Assembly: GCA_937905855.1 (NCBI GenBank)
Contig: CALCWU010000205.1
Span: 1 to 22,878, forward strand
DNA: 22,878 nt
Direction of reading: 5' to 3'
DNA from: an uncultured Mollicutes bacterium
GTDB lineage: Bacteria; Bacillota_I; Bacilli_A; Acholeplasmatales; Anaeroplasmataceae
The position numbers and the translations under genes are program-made. The notes below the pieces were generated by a model. That model was not told the DNA's origin. It saw nothing but the letters and a program-made list of their open reading frames with translations, and searched no databases. This document shows positions 1 to 9,219 of this stretch, in pieces. How positions within the stretch are numbered: the first letter of the stretch is position 1; each line of letters opens with the position of its first letter.

Positions 1-1173
1 GAATGGTTGACGATATACTAAATAATCAGGAATGCCAAGCTCTAAGCCAACCTTACGAACCTCATCCTTAAACAATAGGCGAAGTGGTTCAACAATTTCC
101 TTAAATGATACAACGCTTGGAAGTCCACCAACATTATGATGTGACTTAATGACAGCTGATTTACCAAGACCTGATTCAATAACGTCAGGGTAAATAGTTC
201 CTTGAACTAAATAATCAACCTCACCTATTTTTTTAGCCTCATCCTCAAAAACTCTTATGAATTCCTCACCAATAATTTTTCTTTTACGCTCAGGATCAAC
301 AACACCCTTTAATTTTTCATAAAAGCGTTCGCTAGCATCAACTCTAATAAAATTAAGATCATATGGGCCATTAGGACCAAAAACAGCCTCAACCTCATCG
401 CCTTCATTTTTTCTAAGTAAGCCATGATCAACAAAAACACATGTTAATTGCATGCCAACAGCTTTAGATAATAATACAGCAGCAACTGAGGAATCAACAC
501 CACCAGATAGAGCACATAATACCTTACCATTACCTATTTTTTTCTTTAAATTAGCTATTGTTTCCTTAGCAAATTCATGCATTTGCCAATCACCCTTGCA
601 TTTACATACATCCATAACGAAGTTTTTAAGCATTTTCATACCTTCCTCGCTATGCATTACCTCAGGGTGGAATTGAACAGCATAAATATGATCTTTTTCA
701 TTTTCCATAGCGGCAATAGGACATACAGGTGTAGATGCTACATTATTAAAACCAATAGGCATTTTAGAAATAAAATCAGTATGACTCATCCAGCATACAG
801 TATCATCAGATACATCACTAAAAATTTTTGAATCCTTTTTAACGCTTACAAGAGTTTTTCCGTATTCACTTACAGGCGCCTTCTTAACCTCGCCACCTAA
901 AAGATGAGCAATTAATTGAGCACCATAGCAAATTCCTAAAATAGGAACACCTAGCTCAAATATTTTTTTATCACAAAGAGGTGAATCATCTTTATAAACA
1001 CTATTAGGTCCACCAGTAAAAATAATTCCCTTGGGATTTAATTCCTTTATTTTATCAAGAGAAAGTGTATAAGGATAGACCTCACAATAAACATTTAATT
1101 CTCTAACTCTTCTTGCGATTAATTGATTATATTGACCACCAAAGTCTAAAACAATAATCTTCTCATTTTTCAT
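1..1173 (-). CDS. guaA: GMP synthase (glutamine-hydrolysing), 3' end cut off by window edge
   Basis: Last step of GMP synthesis: amidates XMP to GMP using glutamine and ATP in the cytoplasm. I translated it from an ATG at 1173-1171, after a TAGGA ribosome binding site; the frame stays open to base 1, giving 391 residues of a protein usually near 510. The N-terminal class I glutamine amidotransferase domain carries the nucleophile Cys82 in GICYGAQ and the His/Glu pair in QFHPE. It is followed by the ATP pyrophosphatase P-loop ALSGGVDSS and the start of the GMP synthase dimerisation region (GLPSVV). The missing part is the C-terminal dimerisation domain. It is the last visible gene of the pur operon, 9 nt after guaB. 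Confidence 0.97.
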   Translation of the reverse strand, partial: MKNEKIIVLDFGGQYNQLIARRVRELNVYCEVYPYTLSLDKIKELNPKGIIFTGGPNSVYKDDSPLCDKKIFELGVPILGICYGAQLIAHLLGGEVKKAPVSEYGKTLVSVKKDSKIFSDVSDDTVCWMSHTDFISKMPIGFNNVASTPVCPIAAMENEKDHIYAVQFHPEVMHSEEGMKMLKNFVMDVCKCKGDWQMHEFAKETIANLKKKIGNGKVLCALSGGVDSSVAAVLLSKAVGMQLTCVFVDHGLLRKNEGDEVEAVFGPNGPYDLNFIRVDASERFYEKLKGVVDPERKRKIIGEEFIRVFEDEAKKIGEVDYLVQGTIYPDVIESGLGKSAVIKSHHNVGGLPSVVSFKEIVEPLRLLFKDEVRKVGLELGIPDYLVYRQPF

Positions 1174-1182
1174 ATATAAATC

Positions 1183-2646
1183 CTACTTTGTATAGTTTGG
1201 AGCTTCAACAGTAATATCAACATCATGAGGATGTGATTCTCTTAAGCCAGCATTAGTAATTCTAATAAATTTAGCATCTGTCTTTAAATGGCTAATATCT
1301 GGAGTTCCACAATATCCCATACCAGAACGAATTCCACCACATAACTGATAAATTGTATCAGCAAGAGGTCCCTTATAAGCAACTCTTCCTTCAATTCCTT
1401 CAGGAACTAGTTTCTTAGTAGTTGTCTCCTTAGCTTGGAAATAGCGATCGGCAGAGCCTCTTTTCATGGCAGCAAGAGATCCCATACCTACATAAACCTT
1501 AAATCTACGACCTTGGAATACAACCTCATCACCAGGTGCCTCACTACAACCAGCAAGTACAGAACCAAGCATAACGCAATCAGCACCTGCAGCTAAAGCC
1601 TTAACAATATCACCACTAAATTTAATACCACCATCGGCAATTACACAAATACCCTTGTCCTTACAATATTCATAAACATCACCAACAGCTGTAATTTGAG
1701 GAACACCAACACCAGCAACAACACGAGTCGTACAAATACTACCAGGTCCAATACCGACCTTAACAGTATCAGCACCAGCCTTAATTAACTCCTCTGCTGC
1801 TTCCTTAGTTACAATATTACCAGCAATTAAGCCTAAATTTGGATAAGCATTTCTTATTTTTCTTACTGTTTCAATAATATTTTTAGAGTGTCCATGAGCA
1901 CTATCAACAGTAATAACATCAACGCCTGCCTTAACTAAAGCTTCAACTCTTTGCATTGTATCAGGTCCAACACCTACAGCAGCACCACAACGTAATCTAC
2001 CACGCTCATCCTTACAAGCATTAGGGAAGTTAGTAGCATTATCAATATCCTTAGATGTAATTAAACCAACAAGCTTATTGTTATCATCGACAATTGGAAG
2101 CTTTTCAATACGATGCTCCCATAATATTTTACCTGCCTCCTCTAATGAAGTACCTGCCTTTGCAGTAACAAGATTATCTTTAGTCATTACCTTACTAACA
2201 AGAGTATCATCTACAGGTAAGTATTTTAAATCACGATTTGTAACGATACCAACTAAAATACCATCCTTATCAACAACAGGAAGACCAGAAATCTTAAATT
2301 TCTTTAAAATTTCATGTGCCTCAATAATAGTTTGATTTTCATTTAGAGTAATAGGGTTTGAAATCATTCCGCTTTCATTTCTCTTAACTAAATCAACCTC
2401 ATTTGCTTGAGCCTCAATTGACATATTCTTATGAATAAAGCCAATTCCTCCCTCACGAGCTAAAGCTATTGCAAGCTTAGATTCAGTAACTGTATCCATT
2501 GCTGCACTAACAATAGGGATATTTAATACAATATTCTTTGTTAAATGAGTTTTTAGTGAAACCTGTCCAGGAAGTATTTCACTCTTTTGTGGAATTAATA
2601 AAACATCATCAAAGGTTAAACCTGTTCTTATATTATCAAAATTCAT
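1183..2646 (-). CDS. guaB: IMP dehydrogenase
   Basis: Oxidises IMP to XMP with NAD+, the committed step to guanine nucleotides. At 487 residues it has the standard bacterial length. The TIM barrel is interrupted at about residues 93-205 by a CBS-domain pair (two VVD..G.LVG type repeats), which in this family binds purine nucleotides for allosteric control. The catalytic Cys305 sits in the loop GSICTTR, and the flap region has the GMGSLAAM motif. The start follows a clear GGAGGAA site that overlaps the end of purB. Its place directly before guaA means the whole GMP branch is co-transcribed with the IMP pathway. Confidence 0.98.
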   Translation of the reverse strand: MNFDNIRTGLTFDDVLLIPQKSEILPGQVSLKTHLTKNIVLNIPIVSAAMDTVTESKLAIALAREGGIGFIHKNMSIEAQANEVDLVKRNESGMISNPITLNENQTIIEAHEILKKFKISGLPVVDKDGILVGIVTNRDLKYLPVDDTLVSKVMTKDNLVTAKAGTSLEEAGKILWEHRIEKLPIVDDNNKLVGLITSKDIDNATNFPNACKDERGRLRCGAAVGVGPDTMQRVEALVKAGVDVITVDSAHGHSKNIIETVRKIRNAYPNLGLIAGNIVTKEAAEELIKAGADTVKVGIGPGSICTTRVVAGVGVPQITAVGDVYEYCKDKGICVIADGGIKFSGDIVKALAAGADCVMLGSVLAGCSEAPGDEVVFQGRRFKVYVGMGSLAAMKRGSADRYFQAKETTTKKLVPEGIEGRVAYKGPLADTIYQLCGGIRSGMGYCGTPDISHLKTDAKFIRITNAGLRESHPHDVDITVEAPNYTK

Positions 2647-2649
2647 CTG

Positions 2650-3948
2650 CTATTCCTCCAATCCAGCACGTTTATAGATGAAATCAACGTTTTTATAATA
2701 ATAATCTAATGTGAAGCAATTGTCAAGTTCAGCATTAGTTAGATTCTTTTTAATTTCTTCATTTTCTCTTAAAAGCTCTTGATAATCAAGACCTTCATTA
2801 TAAGCCTTCATAGCAATAGGCTGAACTAAATCATAAGCACTCTCACGAGATAAGCCCTTAGAAATTAAAGCATTCATTACTCTTTGAGCAAAAATAACCT
2901 TGTGAGTTAAATAAATGTTTTTAAGCATTTGTTCAGGATAAACAACCAAATTCTCTAATATGTTTTTAAAACGATTAAGCATATAATCAAGTAGCATAGT
3001 TGCATCAGGAAGAATAATTCTTTCAGTTGAGGAATGAGAAATATCACGCTCATGCCACAAGGCAACATTCTCATATGAGGTAGCCATATAGCCCCTTAAT
3101 ACTCTCGCACAGCCAACAATGTTTTCACTACCAATAGGATTACGCTTATGAGGCATTGCTGAAGAGCCCTTTTGACCCTTAGTAAATGCTTCTTCTGCCT
3201 CATGAACCTCTGTTCTTTGAAGATTTCTAATTTCAAAGGCCATTTGCTCAATGCTAGCACCAATTAAAGCCAAAGTAGCAATATAGTAGGCATGTCTATC
3301 ACGCTGTAAAACCTGAGTTGAAACATTAGCTGAATCAATGCCTAAATTCTTACATACAAAGTCTTGAATAAATGGAGGAATATTGGCAAAATTACCTACA
3401 GCTCCGCTCATTTTTCCAGCCTCAACGCCCTTAGCGGCCGCATCAAATCTTTCTAAATTACGTTTCATTTCCTCATGCCATAAAGCCCATTTTAAACCAA
3501 AATAGGTTATATCAGCATGAATACCATGAGTTCTACCAATGCAAGGAGTACCCTTATATTTTAAGGCCTGCTTTTTTAAAACATCCATAAACGCTACTAA
3601 ATCAGCGCGAATTATTTCATTAGCCTGCTTTAATAAATAGCCATTTGCTGTATCAACAACATCAGTTGATGTTAAGCCGTAATGAACCCACTTTTTCTCA
3701 TCACCAAGTGATTCAGAAACACAACGTGTAAATGCCACAACATCATGCTTTGTTTGTAATTCAATTTCGGCAATACGTGCACAATCAAATTTAGCATTCT
3801 TTTCGATTTTATCAACATCATCCTTAGGAATTACTCCAAGCTCACTCCAAGCTCTGCATGATAAAATTTCAACCTTTAAATAAGCATTGAATTTATTTTC
3901 ATCCGTCCAAATTTGACGCATTACCTTTCTACTATAACGCTCTATCAT
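2650..3948 (-). CDS. purB: Adenylosuccinate lyase
   Basis: Acts twice in purine synthesis: it cleaves SAICAR to AICAR plus fumarate, and adenylosuccinate to AMP plus fumarate. At 432 residues it is a normal length. The fumarase/aspartase superfamily signature SSAMPHKRNP is at residues 262-271 and GRTHG at 138-142, which holds a catalytic His. The start has an AAAGGA site and lies 3 nt after folD. The partner adenylosuccinate synthase (purA), needed to reach AMP, is not in this window. Confidence 0.98.
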   Translation of the reverse strand: MIERYSRKVMRQIWTDENKFNAYLKVEILSCRAWSELGVIPKDDVDKIEKNAKFDCARIAEIELQTKHDVVAFTRCVSESLGDEKKWVHYGLTSTDVVDTANGYLLKQANEIIRADLVAFMDVLKKQALKYKGTPCIGRTHGIHADITYFGLKWALWHEEMKRNLERFDAAAKGVEAGKMSGAVGNFANIPPFIQDFVCKNLGIDSANVSTQVLQRDRHAYYIATLALIGASIEQMAFEIRNLQRTEVHEAEEAFTKGQKGSSAMPHKRNPIGSENIVGCARVLRGYMATSYENVALWHERDISHSSTERIILPDATMLLDYMLNRFKNILENLVVYPEQMLKNIYLTHKVIFAQRVMNALISKGLSRESAYDLVQPIAMKAYNEGLDYQELLRENEEIKKNLTNAELDNCFTLDYYYKNVDFIYKRAGLEE

Positions 3949-3951
3949 AAA

Positions 3952-4815
3952 CTAATCCTTTCTTTCCATATGCTTTAAATATAAATTTAAAGTATTTTCT
4001 AAAAGACAACAAATGGTCATAGGTCCTACACCACCAGGTACCTTTGTAATAAATGATGCTTTAGGCTCAACATTTTCGAAATCAACATCACCACATAGCT
4101 TACCAGTTAGAGGATCCTTGTTAACTCCAACATCAATGACAACCGCACCAGCCTTAACCATATCTGCCTTAATATATTTAGGCTTACCAATAGCAACAAC
4201 TAAAATATCTGCCTCTTTAGTTATTTCGCCTAAATTCTTTGTTTTTGAATGACAAATAGTAACAGTTGCATTCGCATCAAGTAATAGCTTTGCAACTGGC
4301 ATGCCAACTATGCTGCTTCTACCAACAACACATACTCTTTTGCCACTAATTTCTATTTTCTTACTTTCTAATATTTCCATAATGCCTCTTGGAGTACAAG
4401 GAATTACTCCAAAGCGGCGTTCATATAGGGCACTAACATTAAGTGGATGAAAGCCATCTACATCCTTTTCATAAGAAATTCTTGTTATAACCTTTGTCTG
4501 ATCAATATGCTTTGGAAGCGGTAATTGAACTAAAATGCCATCAACTAAATCATCATCATTTAATTCATCAATTAGCTTTAATAGCTCTTCTTCAGTTGTA
4601 TTACTATCCATTATGATAGTAGTATTAGTAACACCAATTTCCAAAGAGGCCTTTTCCTTTCCCTTAACATAGGATTTACTAGCCTCATCATCACCAACAA
4701 GGATAACTACTAAATGAGGAGCTCTACCATATAATTTATTATATTTTTCAATATCTAGCTTCATTTCCTCTTTAATTTTTTTTGCAAGTAGCTTTCCACT
4801 TATTATTTCACCCAT
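3952..4815 (-). CDS. folD: Bifunctional methylene-THF dehydrogenase/methenyl-THF cyclohydrolase
   Basis: Interconverts 5,10-methylene-THF and 10-formyl-THF, the formyl donor for PurN and PurH. At 287 residues it matches the family. The active-site Tyr49 and Lys53 lie in SYVKGKEKA, the substrate-binding DGILVQLPLP is at 92-101, and the NADP-binding loop VVGRSSIVGMPVA falls in the second half. GVGPMT near the C terminus is also typical. It is placed between purD and purB, with a TAGGAG ribosome binding site. With fhs at 18618-20279 the window holds both the formate route and the serine-derived route to 10-formyl-THF. Confidence 0.97.
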   Translation of the reverse strand: MGEIISGKLLAKKIKEEMKLDIEKYNKLYGRAPHLVVILVGDDEASKSYVKGKEKASLEIGVTNTTIIMDSNTTEEELLKLIDELNDDDLVDGILVQLPLPKHIDQTKVITRISYEKDVDGFHPLNVSALYERRFGVIPCTPRGIMEILESKKIEISGKRVCVVGRSSIVGMPVAKLLLDANATVTICHSKTKNLGEITKEADILVVAIGKPKYIKADMVKAGAVVIDVGVNKDPLTGKLCGDVDFENVEPKASFITKVPGGVGPMTICCLLENTLNLYLKHMERKD

Positions 4816-4826
4816 AATTTTAACTC

Positions 4827-6077
4827 CTATTTTCTATTTTTAAAGGCATAATGACCAATATCAGTTCGATAAAATAAATTATCGCATTTGATATTTTTAA
4901 CCATTTCATTAGCCTTTTTATTAGCTTCCTTTAAATTAGAGCCAAGGGCAACACAAATTAAAACTCTACCACCATTAGTATAATATTTACCATCAACAAG
5001 CTTTGTTCCCATATGGAATACATTAGGCATATCTAATCCCTCAATTAAGAAATTCTTTTCATATTTCATAGGATAACCCTTAGATGCTAAAACAATACCT
5101 ATAGCCTGTTTTTCGCTCCAAACAAGATTAGGCTTCTTACCAGCTAAAACATTAGTAAATGCCTTATATAAATCACTTTCTAATCTTGGTAGGACAACTT
5201 CAGTTTCAGGATCACCAAATCTAGCATTAAATTCAATAACCTTAATGCCATTTTTAGTTTTCATAAGCCCACCATATAATACACCTGTAAAAGGTACGCC
5301 CTCTAAAACCATAGCCTTAGCCATTTTTTTCATAATGTGCTCTAAAGCATATTCTCTTTCCTCTTCAGTAATAAAAGGAAGAGGGCTATAAGCACCCATA
5401 CCACCAGTATTAGGTCCTAAATCATTATCATATGCTCTTTTATGATCCTGAGCTAGCTCTAAAGGATAAACCTTATCATTATTAACAAGACACATAAATG
5501 AAAATTCTGGTCCCTCTAAATAATCCTCAATTACAACTCTACCCTTACCAAAGGCATTATCAACAAGCATTTCCTTAAGACCAGCAAGTGCCTCATTTTC
5601 ACTCATTGCCACAATAACACCCTTACCAGCGGCAAGGCCATCATATTTTAATACAATAGGTGCCCCATGCGATTTAACATAAGAGGCAGCCTCATCATAA
5701 TTATCAAAGGCCTCATATTTAGCAGTAGGTATATTATATTTAAGCATTAGCTTTTTAGCGAATTCCTTACTAGATTCAATTTGGGCTGCAGCCTTTGTTG
5801 GACCAAAAATTTTAAGACCATTGGCCCTAAATTCATCAACAACGCCAACGCTAAGAGCAGCCTCGGGTCCTACAACCGTCAAATCAATTTGCGCTTCCTT
5901 GGCAAATTTAACTAAATTCGTAACATCAGTTTCTTTAATATCAACAAGCTTTGCAATCTCACTAATTCCTGCATTTCCTGGTGCCGCATAAATTTCATCA
6001 ACAAGAGGAGATTTCTTTAAGCCTGCAATAATTGCGTGGCATCTTCCACCACTACCAATAACAAGTACCTTAGCCAT
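4827..6077 (-). CDS. purD: Phosphoribosylamine-glycine ligase (GAR synthetase)
   Basis: Second step to IMP: ATP-dependent ligation of glycine to phosphoribosylamine. At 416 residues it is a normal ATP-grasp GARS, with the N domain (VLVIGSGG, then APGNAG), the ATP-grasp core (LKYDGLAAGKG, NTGGMGAY) and the metal-binding EFNARFGDPE near residues 280-290. One oddity: the first loop reads GGRCHA, whereas the family is almost always GGREHA, so position 13 is Cys (codon TGC) instead of Glu. There is no clear ribosome binding site. The start overlaps the purH stop in TAATG, which points to translational coupling. Confidence 0.97.
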   Translation of the reverse strand: MAKVLVIGSGGRCHAIIAGLKKSPLVDEIYAAPGNAGISEIAKLVDIKETDVTNLVKFAKEAQIDLTVVGPEAALSVGVVDEFRANGLKIFGPTKAAAQIESSKEFAKKLMLKYNIPTAKYEAFDNYDEAASYVKSHGAPIVLKYDGLAAGKGVIVAMSENEALAGLKEMLVDNAFGKGRVVIEDYLEGPEFSFMCLVNNDKVYPLELAQDHKRAYDNDLGPNTGGMGAYSPLPFITEEEREYALEHIMKKMAKAMVLEGVPFTGVLYGGLMKTKNGIKVIEFNARFGDPETEVVLPRLESDLYKAFTNVLAGKKPNLVWSEKQAIGIVLASKGYPMKYEKNFLIEGLDMPNVFHMGTKLVDGKYYTNGGRVLICVALGSNLKEANKKANEMVKNIKCDNLFYRTDIGHYAFKNRK

Positions 6078-7615
6078 TAGTGCTTAAAATGACGCATACC
6101 TGTAAATAGCATGCTGATTCCAAATTCATTTGCGGCCTTAATACTATCCTCATCTCTTACTGATCCACCAGGCTGAACAATAGCTTTAACACCATTTTCA
6201 TGGGCATATTTTACACAATCATCAAATGGGAAGAAGCCATCAGAGGCCATAATTAAATCTGATTTAAAGCCTAAAGCATGAGCTTCCTCTATTGCAAGAT
6301 GTGCAGAACCAATTCGATTCATTTGACCAGCACCAATTCCTAATGTTTGACCATTTTTGGCAATTACAATTGCGTTACTCTTGACATGCTTAACAATTCG
6401 CCAAGCAAAATTCATATCAGAAATTTCTTCATTTGTTGGCTTAACGTCTGTTACACACATATCCGCCTTAACAACATTAGTAAACTTCTCACTATCGAAG
6501 TCTTGAACTAAATAACCACCGCAAACAGAAACAATTTGTTTATCAAAAATGGTATCATCATAATTCATACTAACCTCTAATAGTCTAACGTTTTTCTTCT
6601 TACAAAGAACCTTTAAAGCCTCATCACTAAATTTAGGAGCCATAATAACCTCAAGGAAAATTGCCTTCATTTCTAATGCCATTTCCTTAGTTATCTCACA
6701 GTTAGTAGCAACAATTCCTCCAAAGATAGAGGTTGTATCAGCTTCATAAGCCTTTCTCCAAGCAGTAAGACCATCATCTGCTATAGCTGCTCCACATGGA
6801 TTCATATGCTTTAAAGCAACGCAAAATGGAGTTCTAAATTCTTTAACAATGCTTAATGCTGCATTAGCATCCTGAATATTATTATAGCTTAGCTCCTTAC
6901 CATTTAATTGCTTGGCACAGCTTAAATTAAAATTAGGATTTTTACTAGATTGATAGAAGGCTGCCTTTTGATGAGGATTCTCTCCATAACGCAAATCACA
7001 AACCTTTGATGCTGTAATATGTAATTCATCACTAACATTACAAACCTTAGCTAAATAGCTTGAAATCATTGTATCATAATTTGCAGTATGTGTGAATACC
7101 TTATAAGCCAAATATTGACGAAATTCAAATGTAGTATTTCCGTTTTCCTTTATTTGCTCCAAAGCCTTAGCATAATCAGCTGGATCACATAAAACTGTAA
7201 CTGAAGCATAATTTTTAGCGGCACTTCTTAGCATTGAAGGTCCACCAATATCAATGTTTTCAATTGCATCCTCTAATGTATGATTAGGATTTGCAATAGT
7301 TTTAGCAAAAGGATATAAATTAACACAAACTAAATCAATATAAGAAATGTCATTATCATCTAAGTCCTTTTTATGAGATGCTAAATCTCTTCTTGCAAGA
7401 AGTCCACCATGAATTTTAGGATGCAAAGTTTTTACTCTACCATCACAAATCTCAGGGAATCCTGTTACATCTGATACTGATGTAACTAAAACACCAGCCT
7501 CACGAAGCATTTTCATAGTTCCTGATGTTGAAATTATTTCATATCCTAATTTTTCAAGTTCCTTAGCAAACTCTACTACATTAGTTTTATCACTAACACT
7601 TATTAAAGCTCTCAT
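6077..7615 (-). CDS. purH: Bifunctional AICAR formyltransferase/IMP cyclohydrolase
   Basis: Catalyses the last two steps to IMP: formylation of AICAR with 10-formyl-THF, then ring closure. The N-terminal MGS-like cyclohydrolase domain has KTLHPKIHGGLLARR at 62-76 and LVCVNLYPF. The transformylase domain has the catalytic Lys269-His270 pair in the KHMNPCG motif. At 512 residues it is full length. It has a good AAAGGAG site and overlaps the purN stop by one base (TAATG). It shares its formyl donor with PurN, encoded directly before it. Confidence 0.98.
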   Translation of the reverse strand: MRALISVSDKTNVVEFAKELEKLGYEIISTSGTMKMLREAGVLVTSVSDVTGFPEICDGRVKTLHPKIHGGLLARRDLASHKKDLDDNDISYIDLVCVNLYPFAKTIANPNHTLEDAIENIDIGGPSMLRSAAKNYASVTVLCDPADYAKALEQIKENGNTTFEFRQYLAYKVFTHTANYDTMISSYLAKVCNVSDELHITASKVCDLRYGENPHQKAAFYQSSKNPNFNLSCAKQLNGKELSYNNIQDANAALSIVKEFRTPFCVALKHMNPCGAAIADDGLTAWRKAYEADTTSIFGGIVATNCEITKEMALEMKAIFLEVIMAPKFSDEALKVLCKKKNVRLLEVSMNYDDTIFDKQIVSVCGGYLVQDFDSEKFTNVVKADMCVTDVKPTNEEISDMNFAWRIVKHVKSNAIVIAKNGQTLGIGAGQMNRIGSAHLAIEEAHALGFKSDLIMASDGFFPFDDCVKYAHENGVKAIVQPGGSVRDEDSIKAANEFGISMLFTGMRHFKH

Positions 7616-8187
7616 TATATTTCTCCTTTAAGTATTCTTTCAATAGTAATTGGGTAATATTTATGCTCTAAATCATGAATTTTAGTCTCAATAGATTCTA
7701 TATTATCATTTTCATCAGTATGGAAGGCTCTTTGCTCTAAAATTATGCCACCATCGATTGTTTCATCAATATAGTGAACAGTTATACCAAAAACCTTAAC
7801 GCCAAAATTATAAGCATCTACTATAGCATGTGCCCCCTTAAATGAAGGAAGAAGGGCAGGATGAAGATTAACAATTTTTTTACCAAATTTGTTAATAAAT
7901 TTAGCTGAAAGAATGCGCATATACCCAGCAAGTACAACTAAATCAATTTCTTCCTTTTCTAATTCATTTAATATTAAAGCCTCATATTCACTTTTCTTTT
8001 TGTAATCCTTGGGATTAAAAATAAACAGCTTGTGATTATGATTATTAGCTCTTTTGATAACATAAGCATCAGGGTTATCAACAACCACAAGTGCTATATC
8101 AGCATGAAGGCTATCATTTTTAATAGACTCTACAATAGCCTCATAATTTGTTCCACTTCCTGAAGCAAAAACAGCTATTTTTTTCAC
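7615..8187 (-). CDS. purN: GAR formyltransferase
   Basis: Third step to IMP: transfers the formyl group from 10-formyl-THF to GAR. At 190 residues it is typical. Visible motifs are the phosphate-binding SGSGTN at 9-14 and the catalytic trio Asn107, His109 (in VNLHPALLPSF) and Asp145 (in DETIDGG). The start codon is GTG, chosen because MKKIAVFASGSG is the usual N terminus; it overlaps the purM stop in GTGA. This 4-nt overlap suggests coupled translation with purM, the enzyme two steps further on. Confidence 0.97.
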   Translation of the reverse strand: MKKIAVFASGSGTNYEAIVESIKNDSLHADIALVVVDNPDAYVIKRANNHNHKLFIFNPKDYKKKSEYEALILNELEKEEIDLVVLAGYMRILSAKFINKFGKKIVNLHPALLPSFKGAHAIVDAYNFGVKVFGITVHYIDETIDGGIILEQRAFHTDENDNIESIETKIHDLEHKYYPITIERILKGEI

Positions 8188-9209
8188 TTTATTTCCACTC
8201 CAGCCTTATCTGAAACAAAACCTATTTCATAACATTTACGATTATGCTTATTTAAGATTTCTATAACCTTATCCTTATCAGAGGACTTAACCTCTAAAAC
8301 CATACCAATACCCATATTAAAAATATTAAACATTTCGCGATGATTTACATTACCATACTTTTCTAAAAATTTAAAAATAGGTAGAATTGGCCAGCTGCCT
8401 TCATTAATAACTATACCTTGACCATCCTTCAAAATTCTTGGAATATTTTCATCAAAGCCACCACCAGTTATATGGGCAACGCCATGAACATCAACATTTC
8501 TAATAACATCTAATACTTCTTTACAATAAATATTAGTAGGAGTTAATAAAACCTCACCTAAAATACCATTTAGCTCATCATAATATTTATGATAATCTAG
8601 TGCTGCATCCTTAATGATTTTTCTAACGAGACTAAAACCATTAGAATGAACACCGCTTGATGGTATACCAAGTAAAATATCACCAACGCTTGACTTACTA
8701 CCATCAATTAGCTTACTTTTAGAAACAACACCAGTAGTAAAGCCAGCAATATCATATTCACCCTTAGCATATAGACCAGGCATTTCCGCAGTCTCGCCAC
8801 CAACAAGAGCACAGCCAGCCATAATACAGCCATCAGCAACACCCTTAACGATTTGTTCAACCTGAGCAGGATCATTGTGACCAACAGCTACATAATCTAA
8901 AAATATTAAAGGCTCAGCACCCTGTGCTAAAACATCATTAACACACATTGCAACAGCATCTATACCAACACTATCATGCTTATTCATTTCAAAAGCTACC
9001 TTAAGCTTAGTACCAACACCGTCAGTTCCTGATACTAAAATTGGCTCACTAACATTTAAAGCACTTAAATCAAACATTCCACCAAATGAACCAATGTTAC
9101 CCATACAGCCTAAACGATTAGTTGAAGCTACATGCTTTTTAATTCTTCTTACAACCTCATAGCCGGCCTCTAAATTTACACCAGACTCCTCATATGTTTT
9201 TGAACCCAT
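8184..9209 (-). CDS. purM: Phosphoribosylaminoimidazole synthetase (AIR synthetase)
   Basis: Closes the imidazole ring: FGAM plus ATP gives AIR. At 341 residues it has the family's usual length. Characteristic sequences are LVSGTDGVGTK, the DAVAMCVNDVLAQGAEP stretch, GCALVGGETAEMPG, and HITGGGFDENIPR in the C-terminal domain. It shares the ATP-binding fold with the PurL synthetase domains. The start follows AGAGGTT, and the TGA stop overlaps the purN GTG. This TGA stop also shows that TGA is not read as tryptophan here. Confidence 0.98.
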   Translation of the reverse strand: MGSKTYEESGVNLEAGYEVVRRIKKHVASTNRLGCMGNIGSFGGMFDLSALNVSEPILVSGTDGVGTKLKVAFEMNKHDSVGIDAVAMCVNDVLAQGAEPLIFLDYVAVGHNDPAQVEQIVKGVADGCIMAGCALVGGETAEMPGLYAKGEYDIAGFTTGVVSKSKLIDGSKSSVGDILLGIPSSGVHSNGFSLVRKIIKDAALDYHKYYDELNGILGEVLLTPTNIYCKEVLDVIRNVDVHGVAHITGGGFDENIPRILKDGQGIVINEGSWPILPIFKFLEKYGNVNHREMFNIFNMGIGMVLEVKSSDKDKVIEILNKHNRKCYEIGFVSDKAGVEIK

Positions 9210-9219
9210 ACTTTAACCT

